DNA of 64,000 bases from Domibacillus aminovorans (GTDB lineage Bacteria; Bacillota; Bacilli; Bacillales; Domibacillaceae). Each line of letters opens with the position of its first letter. The stretch's first letter is position 1. The notes beneath the pieces were generated by a model. That model worked only from the letters and a program-made list of their open reading frames with translations. It did not search any database and had not been told where the DNA came from. The position numbers and the translations under genes were made by a program. The stretch spans positions 1 through 64,000 of the forward strand of contig NZ_LQWY01000007.1 of NCBI RefSeq assembly GCF_001643235.1, in the 5' to 3' direction. Shown here piece by piece: positions 1-10,467 of the stretch.

Positions 1-23
1 CTAATCGATCGAGGACTTAACCA
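1..23 (+). rRNA. 23S rRNA, 3' end only
   Basis: The first bases match the conserved Bacillus 23S rRNA 3' terminus (CTAATCGATCGAGGACTTAA and the following CCA). The rest of the gene lies to the left of the window. The exact mature end is estimated. Confidence 0.75.
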
Positions 24-158
24 ATAACGAAAAGTGCCAGCTGGTCCATTTGGGCTGGTTGGGGCTGGACAACACGAAACAACACTTGGTGTTATACGTA
101 TCATACGAATCCCTTATATCCAGTTTTGAAAGAACATCTTTCTTTCGAACTTCATAGT

Positions 159-274
<116 letters not shown>

Positions 275-369
275 AAGCTGAAGTGATATTCTTTATCCGC
301 ATAGTCTTGACAGTTTATAATTGCCGATTTGGGGCACTATAGCTTAGATATTCATAACATTTTTATCGT

Positions 370-443
<74 letters not shown>

Positions 444-447
444 TCTC

Positions 448-524
448 GGTCCGGTAGTTCAGTTGGTTAGAATGCCTGCCTGTCACGCAGGAGGTCGCGG
501 GTTCGAGTCCCGTCCGGACCGCCA
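448..524 (+). tRNA. tRNA-Asp (GUC)
   Basis: Acceptor stem GGTCCGG pairs with CCGGACC. Anticodon GTC lies in loop CTGTCAC, and the T loop is TTCGAGT. Discriminator G and encoded CCA end the gene. It starts four bases after the initiator tRNA, so the two are co-transcribed with the rRNA. Confidence 0.95.
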
Positions 525-581
525 TTTTTTATTAAGAAGAATTCTTTTTTTATTCAAACATATTCGATATAATAAAATAGG

Positions 582-615
582 AAACCTTAGGATATATGAT
601 CCTAAGGTTTTTTTT
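582..615 (+). terminator. Intrinsic terminator of the rrn-tRNA operon
   Basis: Inverted repeat AAACCTTAGGAT / ATCCTAAGGTTT followed by a run of eight T. It separates the stable-RNA operon from tsaE. Confidence 0.85.
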
Positions 616-637
616 CGAGGAAAGAAGGTAAATATTT

Positions 638-1120
638 GTGACATCTTCTTATAAATTCATCATTGATAATACAGAAGAAATGAAAAATTTTGCTGCGCAT
701 ATTGCTGCGTTGCTTGTACCTGGTGATGTGGTCTTGCTTGAAGGAGATCTAGGCGCAGGGAAAACAACATTTACTCAAGGAATTGCGGCTGCTTTAGGCG
801 TGAAAAAAAACGTCAATAGCCCAACATTTACAATTGTTAAAGAATATAAAGGAAAGTATCCGTTGTATCATATGGATGTGTATCGGCTTGGTCCAGATTC
901 AGAAGAAGATCTTGGTTTTGACGAATACTTTTATGGGGAAGGTATTTCGATTGTGGAATGGGCACATTTAATTGAAGGACAACTGCCGGATGAATATATA
1001 AAAATTAATATTTATTATACAGGAGTTGATGGTCAGCGAGAAATAGTTTTAACTATAGAAGGTGATCGTTACGATCGAATAAGTGAGAAGGTGATTGATT
1101 TTGAAAATACTAGCAATTGA
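638..1120 (+). CDS. tsaE: tRNA threonylcarbamoyladenosine synthesis ATPase TsaE
   Basis: ATPase that works with TsaB and TsaD to attach threonylcarbamoyl to A37 of ANN-decoding tRNAs (t6A). The 160-residue protein shows a Walker A motif GDLGAGKTT near residues 36-44, the switch-like SPTFTIVKEY near 61-70, and the family Trp in IVEWAHLI. The length is normal. The GTG start at 638 lies 8-9 bases after GAAAGAAGGT. It is the first gene of tsaE-tsaB-rimI-tsaD, whose reading frames overlap, which indicates one transcript. It is the ydiB position of B. subtilis. Confidence 0.95.
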   Translation: MTSSYKFIIDNTEEMKNFAAHIAALLVPGDVVLLEGDLGAGKTTFTQGIAAALGVKKNVNSPTFTIVKEYKGKYPLYHMDVYRLGPDSEEDLGFDEYFYGEGISIVEWAHLIEGQLPDEYIKINIYYTGVDGQREIVLTIEGDRYDRISEKVIDFENTSN

Positions 1121-1808
1121 TACGTCTACATATACATTGTCGATCGGTTTGTCTGATGGTGATGTCATACTTGCGGAACAGGTAACAAATGTGAAAAAAA
1201 ATCACTCGATCAGGGTGATGCCGGCCATTGAAGCGCTCATGAGTGAGGTGGATATGAAACCAGGTGATTTGAACAAAATTGTAGTAGCAAATGGACCGGG
1301 TTCTTATACAGGTGTACGAATCGGCGTCACGATTGCGAAAACATTAGCATGGACGTTACATATTCCTATTACTGCTGTATCTGGGCTGGCGTCTCTTGCA
1401 GCGTCTGCTCCATTAATTGAAGGTCTTGTTTGCCCAATGTTTGATGCACGTAGAGGGCAGGTGTTCACGGGACTGTATCGGTTATCGAACGGGTTATTGA
1501 AATCGGTGAAAGAAGATCAGAATGTTCCTGTTGTGGACTGGTGTCAGGAGCTTCTTAAGATTGGAGAGCCTGTTTTATTTGTTGGACAGGAAAGCATTAT
1601 GCATGAGCAGGTCATAGCAGAGATAATGGGCAGTGCTGCAGCATTTGCCGGGAAATCGGTTCCATATACACGTCCTGCTGCTCTTCTTTCACTTGCATCA
1701 GGAATGGAGCAAGATCCGTCTCAAGTTGTGCCGAACTATGCACGACTAGCTGAGGCAGAGGCGAATTGGCTTAAAGCGAATGAAAAGAAGGAGAAGTCTG
1801 ATGAGTGA
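1101..1808 (+). CDS. tsaB: t6A synthesis protein TsaB
   Basis: ASKHA-fold partner of TsaD in t6A formation; it has no catalytic role alone but scaffolds TsaD and TsaE. The 235-residue protein begins MKILAIDTST, the family N-terminal strand, and contains NGPGSYTGVRIG near residues 68-79. The TTG at 1101 is preferred over an in-frame TTG at 1095 because it restores the conserved N-terminus and spaces well from GAGAAGGTGA. The start overlaps tsaE by 20 bases and the end overlaps rimI by 8 bases, so translation is coupled. The ydiC position of B. subtilis. Confidence 0.94.
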   Translation: MKILAIDTSTYTLSIGLSDGDVILAEQVTNVKKNHSIRVMPAIEALMSEVDMKPGDLNKIVVANGPGSYTGVRIGVTIAKTLAWTLHIPITAVSGLASLAASAPLIEGLVCPMFDARRGQVFTGLYRLSNGLLKSVKEDQNVPVVDWCQELLKIGEPVLFVGQESIMHEQVIAEIMGSAAAFAGKSVPYTRPAALLSLASGMEQDPSQVVPNYARLAEAEANWLKANEKKEKSDE

Positions 1809-2247
1809 GTTTTTTGTGCGAAAGATGACTTTGGATGATGTTTCTGCGGTGTATGAAGTAGAATTGGTTAGTTTTACAGTTCCATGGTCAAAAGAAGCAT
1901 TAGAACGAGAAATTACCTCAAATAGTTTTGCTCTTTACCATGTAGCTGAAATCGAGGGCAAAGTGATTGGCTACTGCGGTATGTGGATTGTATATGACCA
2001 AGTACAGGTGACAAATATTGCGATTTTGCCCGAATATCGTGGCAATCATTATGGTGAAAAATTGCTCGGTTTTGTGATCAATGAGGCGAGGCTTCATGGG
2101 GGGAAAGTACTTTCTTTAGAAGTGAGAGTGAGTAATACACCAGCACGGTCGCTTTATGAAAAATTCGGGTTGCAGCCGGGTGGAATCCGGAAGCAGTATT
2201 ATACCGATGATTTAGAAGATGCTTTAGTGATGTGGGTGAATTTATGA
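1801..2247 (+). CDS. rimI: Ribosomal-protein S18-alanine N-acetyltransferase RimI (GNAT)
   Basis: GNAT acetyltransferase expected to acetylate the N-terminal Ala of S18 or similar N-termini using acetyl-CoA. The 148-residue protein has the acetyl-CoA loop [15 protein letters not shown] (R/Q-x-x-G-x-G/A type) and the C-terminal [13 protein letters not shown] and [17 protein letters not shown] segments typical of RimI. ATG 1801 follows GAAGGAGAAG at good spacing. The gene sits between tsaB and tsaD as in B. subtilis (ydiD). The substrate is assigned from the family. Confidence 0.92.
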   Translation: MSEFFVRKMTLDDVSAVYEVELVSFTVPWSKEALEREITSNSFALYHVAEIEGKVIGYCGMWIVYDQVQVTNIAILPEYRGNHYGEKLLGFVINEARLHGGKVLSLEVRVSNTPARSLYEKFGLQPGGIRKQYYTDDLEDALVMWVNL

Positions 2248-3266
2248 TGAAAAAAGATATATTTATATTTGGAATTGAGACGAGCTGTGATGAGACAGCA
2301 GCCGCAGTTATTAAAAATGGAACGGACATTATCGCAAATGTCGTTTCATCACAAATTGAAAGCCATAAACGATTCGGTGGCGTCGTACCGGAAATTGCAT
2401 CGCGTCATCACGTAGAACAAATTATTGCCGTGTTTGAGGAAACACTGGAGCGGGCCGGCTTAACATTTCAGGATATGGATGCTATTGCAGTAACAAAGGG
2501 ACCGGGTCTTGTCGGGGCACTTTTAGTCGGTGTCAATGCAGCGAAAGCGATTGCGTTTGCACATGATCTGCCGCTCATTGGTGTTCATCATATTGCAGGG
2601 CACATTTATGCGAACCGGTTAGTTCAGGAGATGTCGTTCCCGCTTATGTCACTCGTTGTTTCTGGCGGACATACGGAACTTGTCTATATGAAAGAACATG
2701 GCTCATTTGAAGTGATCGGCGAGACACGTGATGATGCAGCTGGCGAGGCGTATGACAAAGTAGCCCGTACATTGAGTTTACCTTATCCGGGCGGCCCACA
2801 CATTGATCGGCTAGCAGCTGAAGGACAGGATACGTACTCATTGCCGCGCATTCGTCTGGAAGAAGGATCATACGATTTCAGTTTTAGCGGATTGAAATCA
2901 GCGGTTATTAATACGGTTCATAATGCGGAGCAGCGCGGTGAGGAGATTAATCCGGAAAACTTGGCTGCGAGTTTTCAAGCGAGTGTCGTGGACGTGCTGA
3001 CAGAAAAAACAGTGCGGGCAGCGAAAGAATATGATGTAAAGCAAGTATTATTAGCTGGTGGTGTGGCGGCTAATAAAGGGCTTCGTGCGTCACTTGAGAA
3101 TGCATTTGGCGAAATAGAGAACATTGATATCATGATTCCGCCTATATCGCTTTGTACGGATAATGCAGCGATGATTGCAGCGGCAGGGACTATTTTGTTT
3201 GAACAGGGAAAACGGGATGGGCTGGATATGAACGGTCATCCGGGATTAGATATTGAGGAATTTTAA
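2244..3266 (+). CDS. tsaD: tRNA N6-adenosine threonylcarbamoyltransferase TsaD
   Basis: Catalytic subunit that transfers threonylcarbamoyl from TC-AMP to A37 of tRNA. The 340-residue ASKHA protein begins [20 protein letters not shown] and shows the metal-binding HIAGH near residues 116-120, [19 protein letters not shown] and the C-terminal [14 protein letters not shown] and [12 protein letters not shown] motifs. The length is normal. ATG 2244 overlaps the rimI stop by four bases. The older name is gcp. A DnaA-box cluster follows the gene. Confidence 0.96.
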   Translation: MMKKDIFIFGIETSCDETAAAVIKNGTDIIANVVSSQIESHKRFGGVVPEIASRHHVEQIIAVFEETLERAGLTFQDMDAIAVTKGPGLVGALLVGVNAAKAIAFAHDLPLIGVHHIAGHIYANRLVQEMSFPLMSLVVSGGHTELVYMKEHGSFEVIGETRDDAAGEAYDKVARTLSLPYPGGPHIDRLAAEGQDTYSLPRIRLEEGSYDFSFSGLKSAVINTVHNAEQRGEEINPENLAASFQASVVDVLTEKTVRAAKEYDVKQVLLAGGVAANKGLRASLENAFGEIENIDIMIPPISLCTDNAAMIAAAGTILFEQGKRDGLDMNGHPGLDIEEF

Positions 3267-3267
3267 C

Positions 3268-3292
3268 AGACGGGCAGATGCCTGTCTTTTTT
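3268..3292 (+). terminator. Terminator after tsaD
   Basis: AGACGGGC / GCCTGTCT stem with one wobble pair and a four-base loop, then six T. Starts right after the tsaD stop codon. Confidence 0.75.
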
Positions 3293-3294
3293 AT

Positions 3295-3357
3295 TGTGGG
3301 TAATGTGGACAAAAATAGTTAATTTCTGTGGATAATGTGGATAAGTCCTGTGGAAAG
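3295..3357. promoter_or_regulatory. DnaA-box cluster
   Basis: Five 9-mers of DnaA-box type in one orientation within 63 bases: TGTGGGTAA at 3295, TGTGGACAA at 3304, perfect TGTGGATAA at 3327 and again at 3336, and TGTGGAAAG at 3349. A sixth, TGTGGATAG at 3410, lies in the loop of the next terminator. Two pairs are directly abutting at 9-base spacing. An AT-rich palindrome (AAAGCTTTT around TT, 3354-3373) follows. TGTGGATAA is the complement of the consensus TTATCCACA. DnaA-box clusters away from oriC are known in B. subtilis and, as I recall, one lies next to gcp (tsaD). Confidence 0.8.
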
Positions 3358-3397
3358 CTTTTTTAAAAGCTTTTTAATAAAATAGAAATGGGGATAA

Positions 3398-3430
3398 AAA
3401 ACACGATGCTGTGGATAGCATCGTGTTTTG
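3398..3430 (-). terminator. Terminator between the convergent tsaD and ydiF genes
   Basis: AACACGATGCT / AGCATCGTGTT hairpin flanked by A-run on the left and T-run on the right, so it can act on both strands. It lies two bases beyond the ydiF stop codon. Confidence 0.85.
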
Positions 3431-3431
3431 T

Positions 3432-5360
3432 TTATTCTTCCTGCAATGATTCCCATTCTTCCATTAGTAATTCAATAGCATTGTTTGCTTGTTCCAATTG
3501 TTGCTGCAATTCCAGTGATTTTGAATGATCTTCGTATATTTCAGGTAGGCAGAGCAACCCTTCTACTTCAGTTATGATTCCCTCATGGCCAGCAATTTCT
3601 GATTCGATTTCTTCAATTCGGCGAAGACGCTGACGATCCCGTTTTCGCTGCTCTTTATCGGTTTTATACGAATCAGCAGCTGCCGGTTTTGCTATGGTTG
3701 AAATCGTATTTACTGTTTCGAGAGCAGCCAGTTCTTCCTGTTCATTTTTCTTTTCTACATAATAGTCGTAATCTCCGAGATAGACGGTGACTCCTGTTTT
3801 TGTTTTATCAAGTTCCACTACTTGTGTGGCGATTCGGTTAATAAAATAACGGTCATGAGAGACGAATAAGAGGGTACCAGGATAATCGATTAATGCATTT
3901 TCAAGCACTTCTTTACTGTCGAGATCAAGATGGTTTGTCGGCTCATCAAGTATAAGTAAATTTGCTTTTTGCATCGTCAGTTTAGCGAGTGCAAGACGGG
4001 CTTTTTCACCACCACTCAGTGCTGCAACAGGTTTTAACACATCATCACCTGAAAAAAGAAAGGTACCAAGAATCGTTCGTATATCCTTTTCTTGAGTACC
4101 AGGATACTCGTCCCACAGTTCAGCTAGTACCGTTTTTGCCCGGTTTAAATGAGACTGTTCTTGGTCATAATAACCGATTTCGACACCAGCCCCCTGTCGG
4201 ATCTCACCGGCTAGAAGCGGTAATGCACTGGTGATCGATTTCAGCAAAGTCGATTTGCCAGCACCGTTTGGACCGACGAGCGCGATGCTTTCGCCTCTGA
4301 ATACATCAAATGACAGATCAGAAACAATTGTCTGTCCGTCATAGCCAATAGACACACTGTCAATTTTCAATACTTCATTGCCGCTTTGCCGGTCGATATC
4401 AAACAACATACTTGGTGGCTTTTCATTACCACCTGGTCTTTTGATCATGTCCATCCGGTCAAGTTGTTTTCGTCTGCTTTGCGCCCGTTTTGTGGTAGAA
4501 GCACGGGCGATATTGCGCTGAATAAATGCTTCAAGCTTTGCGGTTTCTTCCTGCTGTTTTTCAAATTGTTTCATTTCCCGCTCGTATTGATCGGCTTTTT
4601 GAATTAAATATTTACTGTAGTTGCCAGTGTATTTGCGAATTTTGTTTCGAGACATTTCGTATACTTGATTAACAGTCTTATCAAGGAAGTAGCGATCATG
4701 AGAGACAATTAAAATTGCGCCGGCGTATCCTTGTAAGTAATGTTCGAGCCAGGAAAGCGTATCAATATCAAGATGATTCGTCGGTTCATCAAGAATTAAA
4801 ATACTAGGTTTTGCTAAAAGTAACTTTGCAAGAGCGAGACGCGTCTTTTGTCCACCGCTTAATGTGGAAATAAGTGTATCGTAATCATAATCTTGAAAGT
4901 TAAACCCATGTAAAACGGAGCGTAAATCTGCTTCATATTGATAACCGCCAGCTTCTTTAAACTCATTTTGAAGTTGGTCGTAAGAGGTCATCACCTGCTC
5001 GTACAGCTTTGGATCATCATACACATCTGGATTGGCCATATCCGCTTCGAGCCCTCGCAATTGCTGCTCCATTTCCCGAAGACTGTTGAAAACGCTATTC
5101 ATTTCATCCCAGATGGAAAGGTTCGATTCAAGACCGGTATCTTGCGCTAAATATCCAATGGTGACATCTTTCGGTTTTATAATCGCACCAGACTCATGTG
5201 AAAGCTGTCCAGCAATGATTTTTAAGAGCGTTGATTTGCCCGCACCATTTCGGCCGACAAGTGCGATCCGATCGCCTGACTGCACCTCAAGCTTAATATT
5301 CGATAAAATAAGTTCAGCTCCAAAATATTTCGAGAGCTGCTGTACTTGAAGAAGTATCAT
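3432..5360 (-). CDS. ydiF: ABC-F family ATPase (YdiF-like)
   Basis: Soluble protein with two ABC ATPase domains and no membrane segment; ABC-F proteins act on the ribosome as translation or antibiotic-protection factors. In the 642 residues there are Walker A motifs GRNGAGKST (near 36) and GPNGAGKST (near 365), signatures LSGGQKTRLALA and LSGGEKARLALA, Walker B ILDEPTNHLDID and ILDEPTNHLDLD, a charged linker between the domains, and a C-terminal coiled coil from about residue 555. ATG 5360 is chosen over GTG 5369 because GGTGAGGTG is then correctly spaced. Transcribed opposite to its neighbours. The specific role is not known. Confidence 0.9.
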   Translation of the reverse strand: MILLQVQQLSKYFGAELILSNIKLEVQSGDRIALVGRNGAGKSTLLKIIAGQLSHESGAIIKPKDVTIGYLAQDTGLESNLSIWDEMNSVFNSLREMEQQLRGLEADMANPDVYDDPKLYEQVMTSYDQLQNEFKEAGGYQYEADLRSVLHGFNFQDYDYDTLISTLSGGQKTRLALAKLLLAKPSILILDEPTNHLDIDTLSWLEHYLQGYAGAILIVSHDRYFLDKTVNQVYEMSRNKIRKYTGNYSKYLIQKADQYEREMKQFEKQQEETAKLEAFIQRNIARASTTKRAQSRRKQLDRMDMIKRPGGNEKPPSMLFDIDRQSGNEVLKIDSVSIGYDGQTIVSDLSFDVFRGESIALVGPNGAGKSTLLKSITSALPLLAGEIRQGAGVEIGYYDQEQSHLNRAKTVLAELWDEYPGTQEKDIRTILGTFLFSGDDVLKPVAALSGGEKARLALAKLTMQKANLLILDEPTNHLDLDSKEVLENALIDYPGTLLFVSHDRYFINRIATQVVELDKTKTGVTVYLGDYDYYVEKKNEQEELAALETVNTISTIAKPAAADSYKTDKEQRKRDRQRLRRIEEIESEIAGHEGIITEVEGLLCLPEIYEDHSKSLELQQQLEQANNAIELLMEEWESLQEE

Positions 5361-5424
5361 GTTTTTCACCTCACCTTCACTTTACTCGAGGAAGAGTAAG
5401 CGAGCAATGGAAAAGAAGCAGTTC

Positions 5425-5442
5425 TTGTGAAAAAGGTGACAA
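5425..5442 (+). promoter_or_regulatory. Candidate Rex operator upstream of rex
   Basis: TTGTGAAAAAGGTGACAA matches the Rex consensus TTGTGAA-N4-TTCACAA at 12 of 14 fixed positions. It lies about 65 bases before the rex start and just upstream of a TATACT box at about 5456, where a repressor could block the promoter. This suggests autoregulation, but it is an inference from sequence only. Confidence 0.45.
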
Positions 5443-5507
5443 AGATTTATGATTATACTATAAGAAAAAATGAAATGTGGAAGCGGCATCATGTAAGGGG
5501 GATAAAA

Positions 5508-6161
5508 ATGAACAGCGATTCGGTAAAAATTCCACAAGCAACAGCGAAGCGACTGCCTTTGTATTACCGATTTATTCAAAATTTGCATTCGTCAGGCAAG
5601 CAGCGTGTATCATCGGCAGAATTGAGTGAAGCAGTAAAAGTAGATTCGGCTACGATCCGGAGAGACTTTTCTTATTTCGGTGCGCTTGGCAAAAAAGGAT
5701 ATGGCTACAATGTGAGCTATTTGCTATCCTTTTTTCGCAAAACGCTCGATCAGGACGAATTGACAAATGTTGCATTGATCGGTGTTGGGAATTTAGGGAC
5801 GGCATTTTTAAATTATAATTTTTTGAAAAATAATAACACGAAGATCCTAGTTGCATTTGATGTGGAAGAGAGCAAAGTCGGGACAACTATTGGAGAGGTG
5901 CCTATTTATCATATGGATGAGTTGGAAGAGACTTTAGCCCAACTGAAAGTGCCGGTAGCAATTTTAACGATTCCACAGTCTGCAGCACAATCCATTACGG
6001 ATCGTTTAGTCCAGGCAAATATAAAAGGGATTTTGAATTTTACACCGGCACGGTTAAACGTGCCTTCAGCTATTCGCGTTCATCATATTGATTTGGCGAT
6101 TGAATTGCAGTCGCTCGTGTATTTCTTGAAAAATTATCCGGATCAATCTGTCGAAAAATGA
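5508..6161 (+). CDS. rex: Redox-sensing transcriptional repressor Rex
   Basis: Dimeric repressor that senses the NADH/NAD+ ratio and controls fermentation and respiration genes. The 217-residue protein has an N-terminal winged helix (about 1-80, including [20 protein letters not shown]) and a Rossmann NAD-binding domain with GVGNLG near residues 92-97, ending in the domain-swapped helix [16 protein letters not shown] 5508 follows AAGGGGGAT at good spacing; in-frame upstream codons lack a ribosome site and conservation. The position equals ydiH of B. subtilis, but moaC, which precedes it there, is absent. Confidence 0.95.
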   Translation: MNSDSVKIPQATAKRLPLYYRFIQNLHSSGKQRVSSAELSEAVKVDSATIRRDFSYFGALGKKGYGYNVSYLLSFFRKTLDQDELTNVALIGVGNLGTAFLNYNFLKNNNTKILVAFDVEESKVGTTIGEVPIYHMDELEETLAQLKVPVAILTIPQSAAQSITDRLVQANIKGILNFTPARLNVPSAIRVHHIDLAIELQSLVYFLKNYPDQSVEK

Positions 6162-6217
6162 TCATAGTATTTAACGGGTAAATCAGTTATGATGAAGGAA
6201 AAGGGAGGTGTGTGCCA

Positions 6218-6397
6218 ATGATAGGTGTTGGCAGCATGGTCGTAATTGGCGCTGTAGCATTGCTTATTTTTGGACCGAAAAAGCTTCCGGAACTCGGACG
6301 AGCAGCCGGTGATACATTGAGAGAATTTAAAAGTTCAACAAAAGGATTAACGGATGATGATGATGATCGAAAAGAGGACAAGAAAGAGTCCAAGTGA
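6218..6397 (+). CDS. tatA: Twin-arginine translocase subunit TatA
   Basis: Forms the pore of the Tat system, which exports folded proteins. The 59-residue protein has a single N-terminal membrane segment (about 3-20), the hinge [20 protein letters not shown] with the family FGP motif, and an acidic/basic tail rich in Asp and Lys. ATG 6218 is seven bases after GGGAGGTG; the GTG at 6212 would be too close to that site. Pairs with tatC 18 bases downstream as a minimal TatAC operon like tatAyCy. Confidence 0.94.
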   Translation: MIGVGSMVVIGAVALLIFGPKKLPELGRAAGDTLREFKSSTKGLTDDDDDRKEDKKESK

Positions 6398-6415
6398 TGT
6401 TAGGATGAATGATAA

Positions 6416-7177
6416 ATGAGTCTACAAGACATGACGATATATGAACACCTGGAGGAATTCAGGAAACGGCTTATGATTGTCGTCGTTTTCTTTTTCATTG
6501 CTGCCATTGGAGGGCTTTTTCTTGCAAAGCCAATCATCCACTATTTGCAGCATGCAGATGAAGCGGCGGCGCTGTCGATGAACGCATTTCGGGTAACTGA
6601 TCCGCTAAAGATTTATTTTCAAATGGCGTTTGTAATAGGGATTATTTTGACATCGCCGGTCATTTTGTATCAATTGTGGGCATTTGTCAGTCCCGGTCTG
6701 CATGAGAAAGAGCGGAGAGCGACGCTTAGTTACATCCCCGCATCGGTTCTTCTGTTTTTAGGGGGACTCGCTTTTTCATATTTCATTTTATTTCCGTACA
6801 TTATTCATTTTATGATGAAACTGTCCGGCGATTTGAATATTGAACAGGTCATTGGCATTAATGAATATTTCCAATTTTTATTTCAGACGACGATTCCATT
6901 TGGGTTTTTATTTCAGCTTCCAGTTGTGACGCTGTTTTTGACACGGTTAGGCATTATCACGCCACACTTTTTAAGTCAGATTCGCCGCTATGCGTATTTT
7001 GTCTTACTCGTCATTGCGGCACTCATTACTCCACCGGATATCATTTCACATATGATGGTGAGTGTTCCATTATTTCTTTTATATGAAGTGAGTATTTTTG
7101 TTTCGAAAATTGGCTATAAAAAAGTGCAGCAGGCAGAAGCCCGTGCTACACTTGAACAAGAAGAATCCGCCCAATAA
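6416..7177 (+). CDS. tatC: Twin-arginine translocase subunit TatC
   Basis: Receptor of the Tat system that binds twin-arginine signal peptides. The 253-residue protein has six predicted membrane segments and the N-terminal signature MTIYEHLEEFRKRLM, where the Glu and Arg residues around HLEEFRKR are part of the signal-peptide site. SPGLHEKERR and the ITPPD motif near the fifth segment are family features. ATG 6416 follows AGGATGA. Translated from the same transcript as tatA. Confidence 0.95.
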   Translation: MSLQDMTIYEHLEEFRKRLMIVVVFFFIAAIGGLFLAKPIIHYLQHADEAAALSMNAFRVTDPLKIYFQMAFVIGIILTSPVILYQLWAFVSPGLHEKERRATLSYIPASVLLFLGGLAFSYFILFPYIIHFMMKLSGDLNIEQVIGINEYFQFLFQTTIPFGFLFQLPVVTLFLTRLGIITPHFLSQIRRYAYFVLLVIAALITPPDIISHMMVSVPLFLLYEVSIFVSKIGYKKVQQAEARATLEQEESAQ

Positions 7178-7193
7178 ACTGGGCGGATTTTAT
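7164..7193. terminator. Bidirectional terminator between tatC and ydiK
   Basis: AATCCGCCCA / TGGGCGGATT hairpin with A-run before and T-run after. It overlaps the last codons of tatC and abuts the stop of ydiK, serving both convergent genes. Confidence 0.85.
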
Positions 7194-7393
7194 TAATTCT
7201 GGCTGTTTTTTACTTTGAAGTGAATCAACATTAACCGGAGACCAGTGCCGATATCGAATGTCGCCAGCAAAATAAGCACATAGTTGAAAAACCTGAAGCC
7301 ATTCACATTTACGTCCTGTACGGCTAGAAACACGAAAAATCCGCCGAGTATATTATAAAAAATCCCTGCAGCTAGTGGTGACTGTCTCATCAT
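7193..7393 (-). CDS. ydiK: DUF4305 membrane protein (YdiK-like)
   Basis: Small 66-residue membrane protein with two hydrophobic segments (about 8-25 and 33-55), consistent with the YdiK/DUF4305 family found beside ydiL in B. subtilis. ATG 7393 follows AAGGAGGTATA. It starts nine bases after the ydiL stop, so the two are an operon read leftward. No biochemical function is known to me. Confidence 0.8.
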   Translation of the reverse strand: MMRQSPLAAGIFYNILGGFFVFLAVQDVNVNGFRFFNYVLILLATFDIGTGLRLMLIHFKVKNSQN

Positions 7394-7402
7394 TATACCT
7401 CC

Positions 7403-8140
7403 TTACGAAAACCACAAAATAAATTGTTGCGCTTGTTCAGCTTTCTTGATCATTTTTTCAATATCATCCGCAAATACGTACTGCATCAGCACAACGATTG
7501 AGTTCATTGATACATGCGCCACAATAGGTACGATTAATCTCTTTGTTTTTACGTAAAGAAATGCGAATGTAAATCCCATTGCCGCATATAATAAAAAATG
7601 CTCTAATTCTCTGTGTGCAATAGAGAATATAAATGCACTAATGAGCGCGGCGAAGAAAAAAGGAATCCGTTCATATAATGAGCCGAATAAAATTTTCCGG
7701 AACACGATTTCTTCCAAAATCGGACCGAATAGGGCGACGGACAGCATTGTAAGCGGAACCCATTCAACGAGTTGAATAATGTCTTGCGTATTTTCAGAGC
7801 CTTGCCCAATACCGATCGCCGTTTCAATGATGATCGCCGCATATTGCGCAGAAAATGCTAGAAAAACGCCGGTGATTGACCAGAAAATTAATTTTCCAGT
7901 AGATAGTGATATCTGATTTTCAATTCTATTTACATACGCAGATTTTCGCAAAATAAGCAGAATGATGACTGTCGCAAGGGCGAAACTAATCACTGTCCAA
8001 TAACCTATAGCCAGCATCTCCATCTCATTCTGTTCCACGCCGGTCGAAACACCGATCTTAAAAAGAAGAGGAATACCAATATAACCGGAAAATTGCATTA
8101 AAATGTACGTAATTAAAATAAACCCATATTCTTTTTTCAC
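7403..8140 (-). CDS. ydiL: CPBP-family intramembrane metalloprotease (YdiL-like)
   Basis: Membrane glutamic/metallo-protease of the CAAX-protease-related (CPBP, Abi) family. The 245-residue protein has about eight hydrophobic segments and the three family motifs: EEIVFR at residues 143-148, FSIAHRELEHF with His176, and IVAHVSMNS with His209. All key residues are present. Some relatives process peptides or bacteriocins; the substrate here is unknown. First gene of a two-gene operon with ydiK. Confidence 0.85.
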   Translation of the reverse strand: MKKEYGFILITYILMQFSGYIGIPLLFKIGVSTGVEQNEMEMLAIGYWTVISFALATVIILLILRKSAYVNRIENQISLSTGKLIFWSITGVFLAFSAQYAAIIIETAIGIGQGSENTQDIIQLVEWVPLTMLSVALFGPILEEIVFRKILFGSLYERIPFFFAALISAFIFSIAHRELEHFLLYAAMGFTFAFLYVKTKRLIVPIVAHVSMNSIVVLMQYVFADDIEKMIKKAEQAQQFILWFS

Positions 8141-8285
8141 ATAAAAACTCCTTTATTCGATTCACTTACTATTCATTGTACTAATAAAGATGGAGCCCTT
8201 CAAATAAGCAGTCTCGCTCTGTTTGAAAATTTTTTTGCTTTACACTTGCAAAAGAAAGCCAATTTCATTTATTATAATAGTTGTG

Positions 8286-8312
8286 TTAGCACTCGTCTGA
8301 GTAGAGTGCTAA
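8286..8312 (+). promoter_or_regulatory. CIRCE operator (HrcA site) of groESL
   Basis: TTAGCACTC, nine bases, GAGTGCTAA: a perfect CIRCE inverted repeat. A TATAAT box lies just before it at 8273-8278; the -35 match is weak (TTGCAA at 8246 is too far). The position at the transcription start fits HrcA repression of the chaperone operon under normal temperature. Confidence 0.96.
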
Positions 8313-8349
8313 TAAAATTTAATTATCTATTTTTTGAGGAGGGTTTCAC

Positions 8350-8634
8350 TTGTTAAAACCACTAGGTGACCGCGTAGTAATCGAACTAGTAGAATCTGAA
8401 GAAAAAACGGCCAGCGGAATTGTACTTCCTGATTCTGCGAAAGAAAAACCGCAGGAAGGCAAAGTTGTGGCAGTTGGAACAGGACGTGTTCTAGAAAGCG
8501 GCGAGCGTGTAGCACTTGAAGTAGCTGAAGGCGATCGCATCATCTTCTCAAAATACGCAGGTACAGAAGTAAAATACGAAGGCGTAGAATATTTATTGTT
8601 GCGCGAAAACGATATTTTAGCTGTTATCGGCTAA
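8350..8634 (+). CDS. groES: Co-chaperonin GroES
   Basis: Heptameric lid of the GroEL folding chamber. The 94-residue protein has the family N-terminus [19 protein letters not shown], the mobile-loop segment [18 protein letters not shown] that contacts GroEL, and VGTGRVL. The length is standard. The start is TTG at 8350, seven bases after GAGGAGGG. Under CIRCE control and 50 bases ahead of groEL. Confidence 0.97.
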   Translation: MLKPLGDRVVIELVESEEKTASGIVLPDSAKEKPQEGKVVAVGTGRVLESGERVALEVAEGDRIIFSKYAGTEVKYEGVEYLLLRENDILAVIG

Positions 8635-8669
8635 TCATTACACATAAAACATATAAATATAAAATTTAG

Positions 8670-10310
<1,641 letters not shown>

Positions 10311-10362
10311 TATTAAAACGTTGATATAACAATGTTTTAATAGCATCATACACTTTCATTTT

Positions 10363-10390
10363 GAAAAGCAGTTACGGCTGCTTTTCTCTC
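10363..10390 (+). terminator. Terminator now serving groESL
   Basis: GAAAAGCAG / CTGCTTTTC hairpin followed by TCTC, a weak T-tract. It lies inside the proposed element, so groESL would use an element-borne terminator in this strain. Confidence 0.6.
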
Positions 10391-10431
10391 AAGATGAGAA
10401 CCGGTCACGTAAATAAATTTTTTAAAAGTAT

Positions 10432-10467
10432 AGACTACTTCCTAAAAATAAGGAGGTAGTCTTTTTT
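10432..10467 (+). terminator. Terminator-like hairpin that covers the integrase ribosome site
   Basis: Arms AGACTACTTCCT (10432-10443) and AGGAGGTAGTCT (10451-10462), 11 of 12 pairs Watson-Crick plus one wobble, seven-base AAAAATA loop, then six T ending in the TTG start codon at 10466. The 3' arm contains the perfect Shine-Dalgarno AGGAGGT of the integrase gene. Transcripts entering from groEL should terminate or present a masked ribosome site. Confidence 0.75.

Noticed and set aside
300-345. A SigA promoter (TTGACA at 307) between 5S rRNA and tRNA-fMet.
   Set aside because: No -10 box lies at an acceptable distance from this -35, so it was not annotated.
3295-3418. Replication origin.
   Set aside because: DnaA boxes are present but there is no dnaA, dnaN, rpmH or DNA unwinding region next to them; a titration or regulatory cluster is more likely.
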